A stretch of 55,988 nt of DNA. Origin: Bryobacterales bacterium (GTDB lineage: Bacteria; Acidobacteriota; Terriglobia; Bryobacterales; Bryobacteraceae). The translations under genes were made by a program, and so were the position numbers. Of the stretch, positions 16,982-26,003 are shown in pieces (within the stretch, counting starts at the first letter, position 1; each line of letters begins with the position of its first letter). Location of the stretch: positions 1 through 55,988 of the forward strand of contig CANFEY010000027.1 in assembly GCA_947446025.1 (NCBI GenBank), given 5' to 3'. The notes under the pieces were generated by a model that had not been told where the DNA came from, did not search any database, and was given only the letters and a program-made list of their open reading frames with translations.

Positions 16982-18280
16982 TCAGGGGTTCACCTGAGCA
17001 GGGTAGCGGATCACCATGTAATTCCTCAGCGCGATCGAGTCCGTCGTGGTGGACGCCATCAGCCCCCGGAAGCTCACCGTGAGCGCTTGACTGGTGTCCT
17101 CAGTAGCGATGCCGGTAGTCGTCGCCACCGCCAGGGCAGTACCCCACGTCTGTGAGTCCCACAATTGCGAGGTGCCGAAAATACTGAAATCCGTCTCGCC
17201 GGTGAGCCTCGTTTCACTTGCCGCGGCGGACCGGGTCACCAGGGTAGTCGACCCAATCCGCACGTCGCTGGAGAACCCCGTCTCGGTACCGGTGTGTGCC
17301 AATTGGAAGCGGATCTCAAGCCGGTCGCCGGATCCCAGGACTCCCGCGGGAATCGCACAGGTGGCAAGTTGGGTGAGGCTGGCTGCTGAAGTGGTCGCAC
17401 CCACGCTGCTGCAGACCACTTGCGAACCTGTCAGCGTACCCAGCGGATTTCCCGGATCCCCGTAGCGGTAGCTGGCCCGCAATTGATCCCCGGTCTGCGG
17501 TGTGGAGGCAACGAAAAACGTGACCGTGTTGGAAGCGAGCGTGTAATCCACTCCGGCGGCCATATGCAGCCCATTGCGGAATAACATCAGGCTGCCGACC
17601 GGGTCCGGAACATGCGCCAGAAGGAAGGTGGTGTTGCTGCTATTGATGGTACCCGCCGGCGTCTCTCCGTCCGAAAAGATACCACTCACTCCGCCGCCCC
17701 CGCTGCCGCAAGGACCCGAACTTCCGTCCACGTGGACGCAATCGCTTAAGCTGCCGGAAGCACCGTCAATCTGCCCGGAGTTGTTGATGACCGCAGTCCG
17801 CCCCAGCGTGTAGCCCACCCCCTGCATCGGCCGGACTTCCAATTCGTTCGCCAATCCAATCACGTCGCCGATCTGGACCGGAGAGATGACCGGCGGCGGT
17901 CCAATGATGCTGCCACTGGCTATACGGACGTCCCGCACGCGCAGCACGTTCGTGCTCGGCGGCACCGCCCAGGTTTCGGTGAACTGGCTGATCCCCGCCG
18001 CGTTGTAGGTGATGTTGTACTGCGCCCCCGCCGAGGCGTTGGTGGTCGGCACCAAGCGCGTCCGCAGAGAACCGTTGACAATCTGCAACGTCAAGTTCGC
18101 CGTGGCGATGTTCGACGTGTCGCCGCCCGAAAAACTCTGGTACGTAATCGTCATCGTACCCGTAAAGCGCGTGCCGTCCGCCCGATACAGCACATCCTGA
18201 ATCGAAGTCAGCGCCGGCTGCCCCGCCGCCGTTCCCGTCACCACCGCCGCGATCACCGCAAGTGTCTTCCAGCCAGTCAT
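16982..18280 (-). CDS. Secreted protein with phage-fibre-like module
   Basis: Encodes 432 residues from ATG 18280, chosen because GGGAGG lies six bases upstream. A signal peptide (TLAVIAAVVTGTAAG) is followed by a beta-rich domain, a glycine-rich linker near residue 205, and a module containing SLMLFRNGLHMAAGVDYTLA and QLRASYRYG. That module resembles repeats found in phage tail or structural proteins and in surface adhesins. The C-terminal 150 residues are beta-rich and unfamiliar. No phage genes are nearby. Confidence 0.65.
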   Translation of the reverse strand: MTGWKTLAVIAAVVTGTAAGQPALTSIQDVLYRADGTRFTGTMTITYQSFSGGDTSNIATANLTLQIVNGSLRTRLVPTTNASAGAQYNITYNAAGISQFTETWAVPPSTNVLRVRDVRIASGSIIGPPPVISPVQIGDVIGLANELEVRPMQGVGYTLGRTAVINNSGQIDGASGSLSDCVHVDGSSGPCGSGGGGVSGIFSDGETPAGTINSSNTTFLLAHVPDPVGSLMLFRNGLHMAAGVDYTLASNTVTFFVASTPQTGDQLRASYRYGDPGNPLGTLTGSQVVCSSVGATTSAASLTQLATCAIPAGVLGSGDRLEIRFQLAHTGTETGFSSDVRIGSTTLVTRSAAASETRLTGETDFSIFGTSQLWDSQTWGTALAVATTTGIATEDTSQALTVSFRGLMASTTTDSIALRNYMVIRYPAQVNP

Positions 18281-18424
18281 TTTGCCTCCCGCCTCGGCCT
18301 CAAACATAACGGTCCGTGCGGCTGGAGGTTTTCGGAAGTCCCTCGCGGAGGTGCGAAATCCCTCCCGGAATCAAGGGTTTGCGGGTCTGAAGTCCACCCG
18401 CGAACGTCGGGGACCCCGATTTCG

Positions 18425-18449
18425 TTAAATGGTGTCAGACACCATTTAA
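18425..18449. repeat. 25-bp near-perfect palindrome
   Basis: TTAAATGGTGTC and its exact reverse complement flank a single A. It lies one base beyond the stop of the cytochrome gene and upstream of the secreted-protein gene at 18280. It has no U-tract. It may be a repeated extragenic palindrome, a terminator, or an operator. Confidence 0.7.
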
Positions 18450-18450
18450 A

Positions 18451-18951
18451 TTACTGACAGCGGGTGGCCCGCCGGTACCTGTTGTGGCAATTCGCACACG
18501 CCACGTTCAGTACGTCCGACGCCTCGAACATCGCGTCGATACTCTTGGATTGCGCCGCCTTGTACGAAACCCGTCCCGCCGCCCGCAGGCTTTCCACCAA
18601 CCCCGGCCAATCGCTCGCGCTCACGGGAACTGGCTTCCCGTTGCTGCACACCCGGGCCGGATTCATCAGCAGATCCGCACCCTCAATCAGCGTGAGCGCG
18701 CTATTCTCCACCGCGTCCCACCCGCCAAAAATCCCGGTCAACGGGTCAGGTGATGACGACGGTTCCGGGTGCCGCTTGATCTGCGCCGGGTCCACCCGCT
18801 GCGTCTCAAACACCACATTGGCGTGCGGGAAAAACAGCCCTCGCATCAACTGATTGAGATCCGCCGCCGGCGCCGGGCGCTGCGGAGCCTGCGCCATTAG
18901 CCCCGTCACCAGCAACACCCCGAAGAGAATACGCGTAGCTTTCTTGCCCAT
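18451..18951 (-). CDS. Secreted C-terminal-haem cytochrome c
   Basis: Encodes 166 residues. A signal peptide (ILFGVLLVTGLMAQA) precedes a helical region and a single haem-binding motif CANCHNRYR ten residues from the end. A C-terminal CxxCH after four predicted helices is the layout of class II (cytochrome c'-like) proteins, so an electron-transfer or gas-binding role in the periplasm is plausible. The gene stands alone. Confidence 0.8.
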   Translation of the reverse strand: MGKKATRILFGVLLVTGLMAQAPQRPAPAADLNQLMRGLFFPHANVVFETQRVDPAQIKRHPEPSSSPDPLTGIFGGWDAVENSALTLIEGADLLMNPARVCSNGKPVPVSASDWPGLVESLRAAGRVSYKAAQSKSIDAMFEASDVLNVACANCHNRYRRATRCQ

Positions 18952-18992
18952 GAAGGCAGTATGACCGATTTCGACGCCCGGGAAAACCGAGC

Positions 18993-20288
18993 TTACTCTG
19001 CCGGAGCCTGCTCCGCCATCCGCACCATGGAGCGGATGCTGGGCGCTGCCGTAACCCTGTATTCGCGCGTATAGAGTTCGTGATTACGCTCAATGTCCGG
19101 GAGCCGGTACACGTAGTTCGCCATCAGCCCGAACGAACGCTGCATCCCGGCCGGCGACACGTCGCCCAGCCAGTCAATGCGCTCCAACTCCGCCCCGTTG
19201 CGCAAGTGAAAACGCGCCACAGGGTCCGCCGGTTCCTTTCCGCTGCGGGCGCGTAGCAGATAGCGTGCGCACAGCGGGACCAATTCGTTTTCGAGCCTTC
19301 CCGCTAATTCCCGATTCGTGAACCATTCCGGCTGCGCCAGCAATGGCTCCAGTTCCTTGTATCGCGCCTGCTTCTTCAACCACGCCGCGAACCCCGGCAC
19401 CGGAGACAGCGTTGCGAAGCGCCGCAAATTCGGCAGCCGCGACCGCAGATCTTCCACCACTTGCTTGATCAGGAAACTCCCGAACGGCACGCCCCGCAAC
19501 CCATCCAGGCAGTTGGTAATCGAATAGAAAATCGCCGAGTTCGCCAGCGAAGGATCGTAAATCGGAGCCTTTGGATCCAACAACACCTGCACCCGATCCG
19601 CCAAGTCCCGTGTCAGCGCAATTTCGATAAAGATGATCGGCTCATCCGGCAGCGCTGGATGGAAAAACGCGTAACACCGCCGGTCCGCGGCCAAGCGCCG
19701 CCGCAAATCAGAGAACCCTTGGATCTCATGCACCGCTTCATGCGCGATCACTTTTTCGAGGATGGAGGCCGGCGAATCCCAGTCGATCTGCCGCAACGTG
19801 AGAAACCCTGGATTGAACCACGACGTAAACAGGTGCCCCAGATCCCCAGCCACCGGTTCCCAATTCCCATGCTTGGCCAGGTCCGCGAACAACTCCCCGC
19901 GCAACGCTACCAACATCGCCGTCGCACCCGGAGCAGTATTCAGCCGCCGGAACAACTCTTGCCTTGGCGATTCCACCACTTCCTGCAGCCTTGCCAGGCT
20001 GGCTGCGGAAGGTTCCAGCCGATACGCCTCTCCCGCCTTGCCCACGGCTTCCGGGTCGGGCGAAAAATCACCCGCCAACTCGTCGAAAAAAGCCGCCCGA
20101 TTCTCCGCGTTCATCGCGGTGTAAAAATCCAGAATCTCTCCCGCGATCTTCACGCCCGAAACTTCGCCGCGTTCGCTGAGCAAGCTGTGGCACAAGCGGA
20201 TCGCCTTGATGGCTTTCCACGTCGATCCCTCCGGCGAGCCGGCACCGAACACGACTTGCAAGGCGGACTTCACTCTGTGAGCCAGCAT
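18993..20288 (-). CDS. Malonyl-CoA decarboxylase
   Basis: Encodes 431 residues from ATG 20288; a TTG at 20309 would add seven. The C-terminal catalytic GNAT-like domain carries NSAIFYSITNCLDGLRGVPF and EAVHEIQGFSDLRRRL, hallmarks of malonyl-CoA decarboxylase, with the helical N-terminal domain before it. The enzyme releases CO2 from malonyl-CoA to give acetyl-CoA. No malonate transporter or malonyl-CoA synthetase is adjacent. It is divergent from the secreted gene at 20366. Confidence 0.92.
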   Translation of the reverse strand: MLAHRVKSALQVVFGAGSPEGSTWKAIKAIRLCHSLLSERGEVSGVKIAGEILDFYTAMNAENRAAFFDELAGDFSPDPEAVGKAGEAYRLEPSAASLARLQEVVESPRQELFRRLNTAPGATAMLVALRGELFADLAKHGNWEPVAGDLGHLFTSWFNPGFLTLRQIDWDSPASILEKVIAHEAVHEIQGFSDLRRRLAADRRCYAFFHPALPDEPIIFIEIALTRDLADRVQVLLDPKAPIYDPSLANSAIFYSITNCLDGLRGVPFGSFLIKQVVEDLRSRLPNLRRFATLSPVPGFAAWLKKQARYKELEPLLAQPEWFTNRELAGRLENELVPLCARYLLRARSGKEPADPVARFHLRNGAELERIDWLGDVSPAGMQRSFGLMANYVYRLPDIERNHELYTREYRVTAAPSIRSMVRMAEQAPAE

Positions 20289-20365
20289 ACTATACTCGTT
20301 CCCGCTCAAGGTATCGGCTGTTCCTGCTCTATTCTGAAGGGGTAGTATGAATCAGAGGTGAAACC

Positions 20366-21079
20366 ATGCGATCCTCCCTTTTCCTCCTGCTGGCCTTAGC
20401 CGCGCTCGGCCACGCGCAATCGAAGCCAACGCCCCGCACCGCCGACGGCAACCCGGATCTCTCCGGCTTCTGGCAAGGCCCGCTCATGCGTAACTTCTTT
20501 CAGAGCGTCGGCGGCCCGCCTTTCACCCCCGAAGGCCGCAAGGCGTTCGAGTTCAACCTCACCCAATCCATCAACCCTGAAGGCCTCTGCATCTTCGCCG
20601 GCATCCCCCGAGCCAGCATCAGTGGTGTGCCGTTTGAGATCATTCAGAACCCGCAGCGCGTCGGCTTCCTCTATGAACTGATGACCACCTGGCGCTCGAT
20701 CCCCATCAACGGTGGCGTTCATCCCAAGCAAATGGACCCCTTCTACTTCGGCAACGGCGCAGCCAAGTGGGACAGAGACACCTTGGTCATCGACATCGTC
20801 GGCTTCAAGGACACCAAGAGCTGGATCGACGACGACGCCCACCCCCACAGCGACGCCATGCACGTCATCGAACGCTGGCACCGCACCGACTTCGACCACC
20901 TGGAGCACGAAACGCGCATCGAAGATCCCAAGTTCTACGCCAAGCCCTGGACCTTCAAGCGCACCTTCACCCACATGCCCGCCGGCCAGCAACCCATGGA
21001 ATACGCCTGCGATGAAAACAATAAGAACCGCGACGAAGGCAAACTCCGTCCCGGTCCCAACGGCACCCCGGAGTACTAG
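20366..21079 (+). CDS. Secreted protein, paralogue of the 1776-2711 product
   Basis: Encodes 237 residues. The ATG is preceded by GAGGTG at good spacing and followed by a signal peptide (SSLFLLLALAALGHA). Motifs shared with the earlier secreted protein are GNPDLSGFWQG at the mature start, WDRDTLVIDIVGFKD in the middle and MEYACDENN near the end. Function unknown. It is followed at 52 bp by the PD40 kinase gene. Confidence 0.8.
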   Translation: MRSSLFLLLALAALGHAQSKPTPRTADGNPDLSGFWQGPLMRNFFQSVGGPPFTPEGRKAFEFNLTQSINPEGLCIFAGIPRASISGVPFEIIQNPQRVGFLYELMTTWRSIPINGGVHPKQMDPFYFGNGAAKWDRDTLVIDIVGFKDTKSWIDDDAHPHSDAMHVIERWHRTDFDHLEHETRIEDPKFYAKPWTFKRTFTHMPAGQQPMEYACDENNKNRDEGKLRPGPNGTPEY

Positions 21080-21130
21080 CGCGGAACCGTGAATGCGGCA
21101 GGCGGTTGCGTTAAACTAGACCAAACTCTC

Positions 21131-23872
21131 ATGCCTCTGACCATCGGCACACAACTCGGCCCGCACAAAATTTTGGGACCCCTCGGGGCCGGGGGGATGG
21201 GCGAGGTGTATCGTGCCCTCGATACCCAGCTGGATCGCGAAGTTGCTGTGAAAATTCTGCCCTTCGGCATGGCGTCCGATCCTGAGCGCCTCGCCCGCTT
21301 CGACCGAGAGGCGAAGATCCTAGCCGCGCTGAACCACCCCAACATCGCCGTCATCTACGGCATGGAAAAGTTCGAAGGCGGGCGCGCGTTGGTGATGGAG
21401 TTGGTCCCGGGCGATACGCTGGGGGCTCGCATCAAGCAAGGCCCCATGCCGCCGGACGAAGCGTTGCAGGTCGCCAAGCAGATGGCGGAGGCTTTGGAGG
21501 CAGCGCATGAGAAGGGTGTGACGCATCGGGATCTGAAACCTGGCAACGTCATGATCACGCCGACGGGGCTTGTGAAGGTGCTCGACTTCGGACTCGCGGC
21601 GATGGCTGCGCCCCCGCAACCGTCCATCGATCCCGACAACTCGCCGACGTTAACCATGGGGATGACGCAGGCGGGCGCGATTATGGGGACCGCGGCGTAC
21701 ATGGCTCCCGAACAGGCGGCGGGGGCTACGGTGGATCGGCGGGCGGATATCTGGTCCTACGGCGTGGTGCTGTATGAGATGCTCACCGGCAAGCGGCTCT
21801 TCGGGGGCGGGGAATCCATCTCGCATACGTTGGCGGACGTGTTGCGCGCTCCGATTGACTTGGAGTCCATTCCGCATCCTGGTGCTCGGAGGTTGCTGAA
21901 GCGCTGCCTGGACCGGAGTTTGAAGACTCGGTTGCAGTCGATAGCCGAAGCTCGCATCGCAATCGATGAGATCCAAGCCGGTGACCCTGACTCCCCCCCA
22001 GCACCGAACCGCGACCGTCAGGGAGCGGACAGACGCTCGAAGCTGGCTTGGGCCGTGGCCGGGTTCGCGGGCTTGATCGCACTCGCGGCAGGTATTGCGT
22101 GGTGGCGCACTTCCCAGCCCGTAGAGCAACCCCTCATCCGCATCAGCGGCGACCTAGGTCCCGACGCCATCGCCGGAGCCAACCAAACCGTCGCCATCTC
22201 GCCCGACGGCAAACGCATCGTGTATCCCGTGCGCTCCGGCGGCAAGCAGTTACTGGCCACGCGGCTGCTGGACCAAGCCACGCCGACGCTGCTTTCCGGT
22301 ACCGAGAACGCGACCGTTCCGTTCTTCTCGCCTTACGGCCAGTGGATCGGCTTCGGTGCCGATGGCAAGCTCAAGAAAATCTCGGTGTTGGGCGGCGCGG
22401 CGCTGGCGTTGTGCGATGCGCCGTCTCTGCGCGGAGCGAGTTGGGGTGAAGACGGCAATATCATTGTGGTGCTGAACAGCACCACCGTCGGCCTATCCCG
22501 AGTCCCCGATTCGGGAGGCCAGCCGCAGACTCTAACCAAACCGCAGGACAGGGGAGAGCAGCGGAATTTCTGGCCGCACTTGCTGCCCGATGGCAACGCA
22601 GTGTTGTTTGCGGCGAATAATAGTGGGAACTGGGATACCGCGAACGTTGATGTATTGGCGCTGAAGGACGGCGCGCTCAAGACCGGAGAGGTCAAAGTTC
22701 TGGTGCGCGGCGGTTACTCGCCCCACTACGTTCCCGCAGTGTCTGGAGGAGTTGGGCACCTGGTCTACGTTCACGAAGGCGTGCTGCTGGCCGTGCCCTT
22801 CGATCCGGTCAAACTGGAGCTGCGCGGCACACCCGCGCCTTTGCTCGAAGGCGTAGCCGGAAATGCAGGTACCGGAGGCGGGCAGTTTGATATCTCGCGG
22901 AACGGGTCCCTGGTCTACCTGGCCGGGAAGTCGACCACTTCGGGCGTCACCCTGTCATGGATGGATAGCTCCGGCAAGATGGAACCGCTGCTGGCCAAGA
23001 TGGAGCGCTACTACCACCCGCGATTTTCGCCCGACGGAAACTTGCTGGCAATCTCGATGATCACCATCAGCAAGGGGAGGTACGACGTCTACGTCTACGA
23101 CTGGCGTCATGACACCATGCCGCGCCTGACCTTCAGCGGGGCAAACAACCAGGAGGCGGAGTGGTCCCCCGACGGGAAGCACTTGGTCTATGACTCCGAT
23201 GACGGCTTGTGGTGGGTTCGCGCGGATGGAGGTGGAGAACCGCAGCGGCTGCTGGAGGGCAAGCCAGAAGTAAACCGGACCATGAACGGTTTTTCCCCTG
23301 ACGGCAAACGCTTGAGCTACTCGATTGTGGGGCCCGAAGGGAAGATGGACACCTATACCTTGCCCCTGGATCTGAGCGATCCCGAACACCCGAAAGCGGG
23401 AAAGCCAGAGCCATTCCTGCGCACCCCTGCCCACGAAGTATGGGCAAGGTTTTCGCCCGACGGGCGTTGGATGGCGTACGTGTCGGACGAGTCGGGAACG
23501 CGGGAGGTGTACATCCGTCCTTTCCCCGGTCCGGGCGGGAAGTGGCAGATTTCGAACGGAGGCGGGAACGTCCCGGTGTGGTCGGCTGACGGGCGGCAAC
23601 TGTTTTACGGCAACCCGGAGTTCAAGATCATGGTTACCGACTACACGGCCAAGGGCGATTCGTTCAGCTACTCCAAGCCGCGGGTGTGGTCCGAAACGGC
23701 GCTGAATGGCGGGAATGGCACGGACCCGTACTTCGATATCGCCCCGGACGGTAAGCGCTTCGTGGTGATCCCGCAGGCCGATGCGGCCCGGGAGAAGCAG
23801 GGCAACCTGCACGCGACATTTCTGCTGAACTTCGCCGAGGAAGTGCGGAGGCGGGTGGCGGTGGGCCGCTGA
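21131..23872 (+). CDS. Ser/Thr protein kinase with TM segment and PD40 propeller
   Basis: Encodes 913 residues from ATG 21131. The cytoplasmic kinase domain (about 10-275) is complete: GAGGMGEVYRA loop, VAVKILPF lysine, THRDLKPGN catalytic loop, LDFG magnesium site, MAPEQA activation segment. A linker with the dispersed repeat (codes APNRDRQGADRR) precedes one transmembrane helix (AVAGFAGLIALAAGIAWW, about 305-322). The rest is a set of PD40/TolB-like blades such as SPDGKRIVYP and SPDGRWMAYVSD. Such kinases are abundant in Acidobacteriota, and the exported propeller probably senses or binds a ligand. Confidence 0.93.
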   Translation: MPLTIGTQLGPHKILGPLGAGGMGEVYRALDTQLDREVAVKILPFGMASDPERLARFDREAKILAALNHPNIAVIYGMEKFEGGRALVMELVPGDTLGARIKQGPMPPDEALQVAKQMAEALEAAHEKGVTHRDLKPGNVMITPTGLVKVLDFGLAAMAAPPQPSIDPDNSPTLTMGMTQAGAIMGTAAYMAPEQAAGATVDRRADIWSYGVVLYEMLTGKRLFGGGESISHTLADVLRAPIDLESIPHPGARRLLKRCLDRSLKTRLQSIAEARIAIDEIQAGDPDSPPAPNRDRQGADRRSKLAWAVAGFAGLIALAAGIAWWRTSQPVEQPLIRISGDLGPDAIAGANQTVAISPDGKRIVYPVRSGGKQLLATRLLDQATPTLLSGTENATVPFFSPYGQWIGFGADGKLKKISVLGGAALALCDAPSLRGASWGEDGNIIVVLNSTTVGLSRVPDSGGQPQTLTKPQDRGEQRNFWPHLLPDGNAVLFAANNSGNWDTANVDVLALKDGALKTGEVKVLVRGGYSPHYVPAVSGGVGHLVYVHEGVLLAVPFDPVKLELRGTPAPLLEGVAGNAGTGGGQFDISRNGSLVYLAGKSTTSGVTLSWMDSSGKMEPLLAKMERYYHPRFSPDGNLLAISMITISKGRYDVYVYDWRHDTMPRLTFSGANNQEAEWSPDGKHLVYDSDDGLWWVRADGGGEPQRLLEGKPEVNRTMNGFSPDGKRLSYSIVGPEGKMDTYTLPLDLSDPEHPKAGKPEPFLRTPAHEVWARFSPDGRWMAYVSDESGTREVYIRPFPGPGGKWQISNGGGNVPVWSADGRQLFYGNPEFKIMVTDYTAKGDSFSYSKPRVWSETALNGGNGTDPYFDIAPDGKRFVVIPQADAAREKQGNLHATFLLNFAEEVRRRVAVGR
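21994..22035. repeat. Dispersed repeat copy inside the kinase gene
   Basis: This 42-bp copy differs from the copy at 54760-54801 at only two positions. It contains the hairpin CCGC-GACCGTCAGGGA-GCGG. On the minus strand it translates as PLPDGRGSV, the string seen in many acidobacterial spurious proteins. Here it is in frame within the linker between kinase domain and membrane helix. Confidence 0.85.
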
Positions 23873-23889
23873 CCAGTTATCATGAAAGC

Positions 23890-24090
23890 ATGAGCGTGGC
23901 AGTTCGATACGAAAATGGCGTATTTACGCCGCTAGAGGATATCCCTAGCGCAGCACCGGGGCAGCGCTATCGAGTTTTTTCAGAAGAAGAGTTACTTTCT
24001 CTGAGGGACGGCCTCCTCTGGCTCCAGGCGGCCAAGCCCAGCTTCGAGTTCTGGGAAAACGAAGAGGATGCCGTCTACGACCACTTATAG
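23890..24090 (+). CDS. Small antitoxin-like protein (DUF104/AF2212 type)
   Basis: Encodes 66 residues. The opening VAVRYENGVFTPLEDI matches the short antitoxin family in which a YENGVFxPL strand precedes a helical toxin-binding tail. Its end overlaps a PemK/MazF-like reading frame by 23 bp, the usual arrangement for such pairs. The toxin frame carries a stop, so this antitoxin may be an orphan. Confidence 0.7.
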   Translation: MSVAVRYENGVFTPLEDIPSAAPGQRYRVFSEEELLSLRDGLLWLQAAKPSFEFWENEEDAVYDHL

Positions 24091-24412
24091 GCAAGGCGAC
24101 ATCGTTCTGGTGTCTTTCCCGTTTACGGATCTCGCGTCAGCCAAACGGCGGCCAGCCGTGGTCATTTCCCCGGACGCCTTCCACGCGATACAGGCAGACC
24201 TCATTCTTGCCGCGGTCACGTCGTAATTGAGTTTGCTGCACGACGGCGTGCTCATTGGTGGTCATCAGGCAGTTGTGTCGGCTGACGCCGGAGAGACGAA
24301 CATTCGTGATGAGTCAGCTGCGAGCGTTTTTCAAGGAGTAGGGCGCGCGCAGAAGCCGGTCGTGCGATACTCTTATAAAGATCTATGGCAAATCCGATTT
24401 CTGAAGTCCTGA
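24068..24412 (+). pseudogene. MazF/PemK-family toxin fragment with in-frame TAA
   Basis: From ATG 24068 the frame encodes RQGDIVLVSFPFTDL and KRRPAVVISPDAFH, the N-terminal strands of MazF/PemK RNases, then stops at TAA 24224-24226 after 52 codons. The same frame stays open to 24412, but the following residues match the family poorly. The 3' part overlaps the nuoI start. The C-terminal half needed for dimerisation and catalysis is therefore lost or eroded. Confidence 0.7.
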
Positions 24413-24891
24413 ACGGTGCGGCAGCTATCGCCAAGGGCATGGGCATTACCTTCCAGGAGATGCTGAAGCCGACGCTGACCGAGGATTATCCCGAGGCTCC
24501 CGCGAAATTCCAGGAGCGCTTCCGTGGCGTGCACGAATTGCAACGCGATGAGAACGGTCTGGAGAAGTGCGTCGCCTGTTTCCTGTGCGCGGCGGCTTGC
24601 CCGGCGGAGTGCATCTATATTGAAGCGGCGGAGAACACCGACCAGCTCCGCATCAGCGGCGGCGAACGGTTCGCGCAGGTCTACAACATCGACTACAACC
24701 GCTGCATCTTCTGCGGCTTCTGCGTCGAGGCGTGCCCTACCGACGCCATCACCCACGGCCATAAATTTGAAATCGCCAGCTACAACACCTCCACGCTGAT
24801 CTATCGCAAAGAGCAGATGCTGGTGCAGATCCCGACGGGGGCGCAGTTTCCGCTGAAAGCCAACACGGAAGCCGCTGGGGACGGCCACTAA
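24385..24891 (+). CDS. nuoI: NADH-quinone oxidoreductase subunit I
   Basis: Encodes 168 residues with two [4Fe-4S] ferredoxin motifs: CVACFLCAAACPAEC and CIFCGFCVEACPTDA. NuoI carries clusters N6a and N6b in the peripheral arm of complex I. The other nuo subunits are not in the window, so it is either a detached copy or belongs to a split locus. It lies 6 bp before the next (interrupted) membrane-protein gene. Confidence 0.9.
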   Translation: MANPISEVLNGAAAIAKGMGITFQEMLKPTLTEDYPEAPAKFQERFRGVHELQRDENGLEKCVACFLCAAACPAECIYIEAAENTDQLRISGGERFAQVYNIDYNRCIFCGFCVEACPTDAITHGHKFEIASYNTSTLIYRKEQMLVQIPTGAQFPLKANTEAAGDGH

Positions 24892-24897
24892 ACCTCG

Positions 24898-25959
24898 ATG
24901 CTGCTTCCGGCAACCGCGACCGCTGTCCTAGTGGCGTTGGTCCTCTCTCTGATTGGGTGGGGATCGTAGGTTTGTTTCTACAAAGCCACGCGCCGCGTCC
25001 GTTTCGAGTACTTGGCTTACGACTTTACCTGGGGCGTGGTCCTGGCCGCCTTGGCGGCTGGCTTTACGCTGGGCATTTGGGACAACCGGGAACTGACCTT
25101 TCAGGACAACTACCTGCTCGCGGGCCTACGCAAGATGGCGTGGGCCGGCGGCAGCGGGATCCTTTTCAATCTCGCGAACATGCTGCTGCTGGGAGCCACC
25201 TCGGTCTCAAAGATTTCCGTCGCCTTCCCCGTGGCGTTCGGCGTCGCCTGGGCCACCGGCAGTGTTTGGGAATTTACCGTCCGTCCAGGCGTGAACCCAA
25301 TGTTGGCGTTCGGCGGAGCCTTCGTTGTGATTGTGGCGGCCATCCTCTCCTTTGTTGCTTATAAGTGGTACCTGGAGGACGAAGGACACAAGGCAAACAA
25401 GGCGCTGAGTGCAGACCCCCGTGCCAAAGCAACCCAGGCACCGGTCGATACCTCCACCAAGGGCTTCGTTCTGGCGATTCTAGCCGGACTGGTGTTTGGC
25501 GGGTTTTTCTTCGCGATTCAGGAAGCCACCACTGGCGACAATGGCGTGGCGTCTTACGGCGCGGCGCTCATCTTGGCTGGCGGCGTGTTCGGGTCCACCA
25601 TGGTGTTCGTGCCGTTCTTCTTGAACTTCCCGGTGCGCGGCAAGCCCCTGGCTGTCCGCCAGTACCTGCAATTGGAGCGGCGTCAGCACGTAGTCGGAAT
25701 CATCGCGGGAGCCGTCTGGACGCTCGGGCTGCTCGCCGGACTGGTGACCGTGGGTGTTCCCGCGGCGATTTATCCGGACCCGGCGGTGGCCTACTTGCTA
25801 AAGCATTCCGGCTTCCTGCTGAGCGCGGCCTTCGGTCTACTGCTCTACCGCGAACTGCCGGAAGCGCCGGTCAAGGTCCATGCGCTGATGGCGGCGATGT
25901 TTGTACTCATGCTGGCCGGGATGGGCATGATCGCGGTGGCTCCCGTGTACGGAAAATAG
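24898..25959 (+). pseudogene. DMT-type membrane transporter interrupted by in-frame TAG
   Basis: From ATG 24898 the frame encodes a first hydrophobic helix ending GWGS, then TAG (24967-24969), then in the same frame VCFYKATRRVRFEY and the whole remaining polytopic protein. Ten or so membrane helices follow, including GGSGILFNLANMLLLGA and VSKISVAFPVAFGVAW. The pattern recalls ureide-permease/RhaT-like drug-metabolite transporters. The stop most simply arose from TGG (Trp) by one change. Restart at a downstream codon near 25012 would lack the first helix. Confidence 0.75.
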
Positions 25960-26003
25960 TCCGGCTCTGCACGTTCCGGCAGCCGGGTTCGTCAGGTTTA
26001 CAG

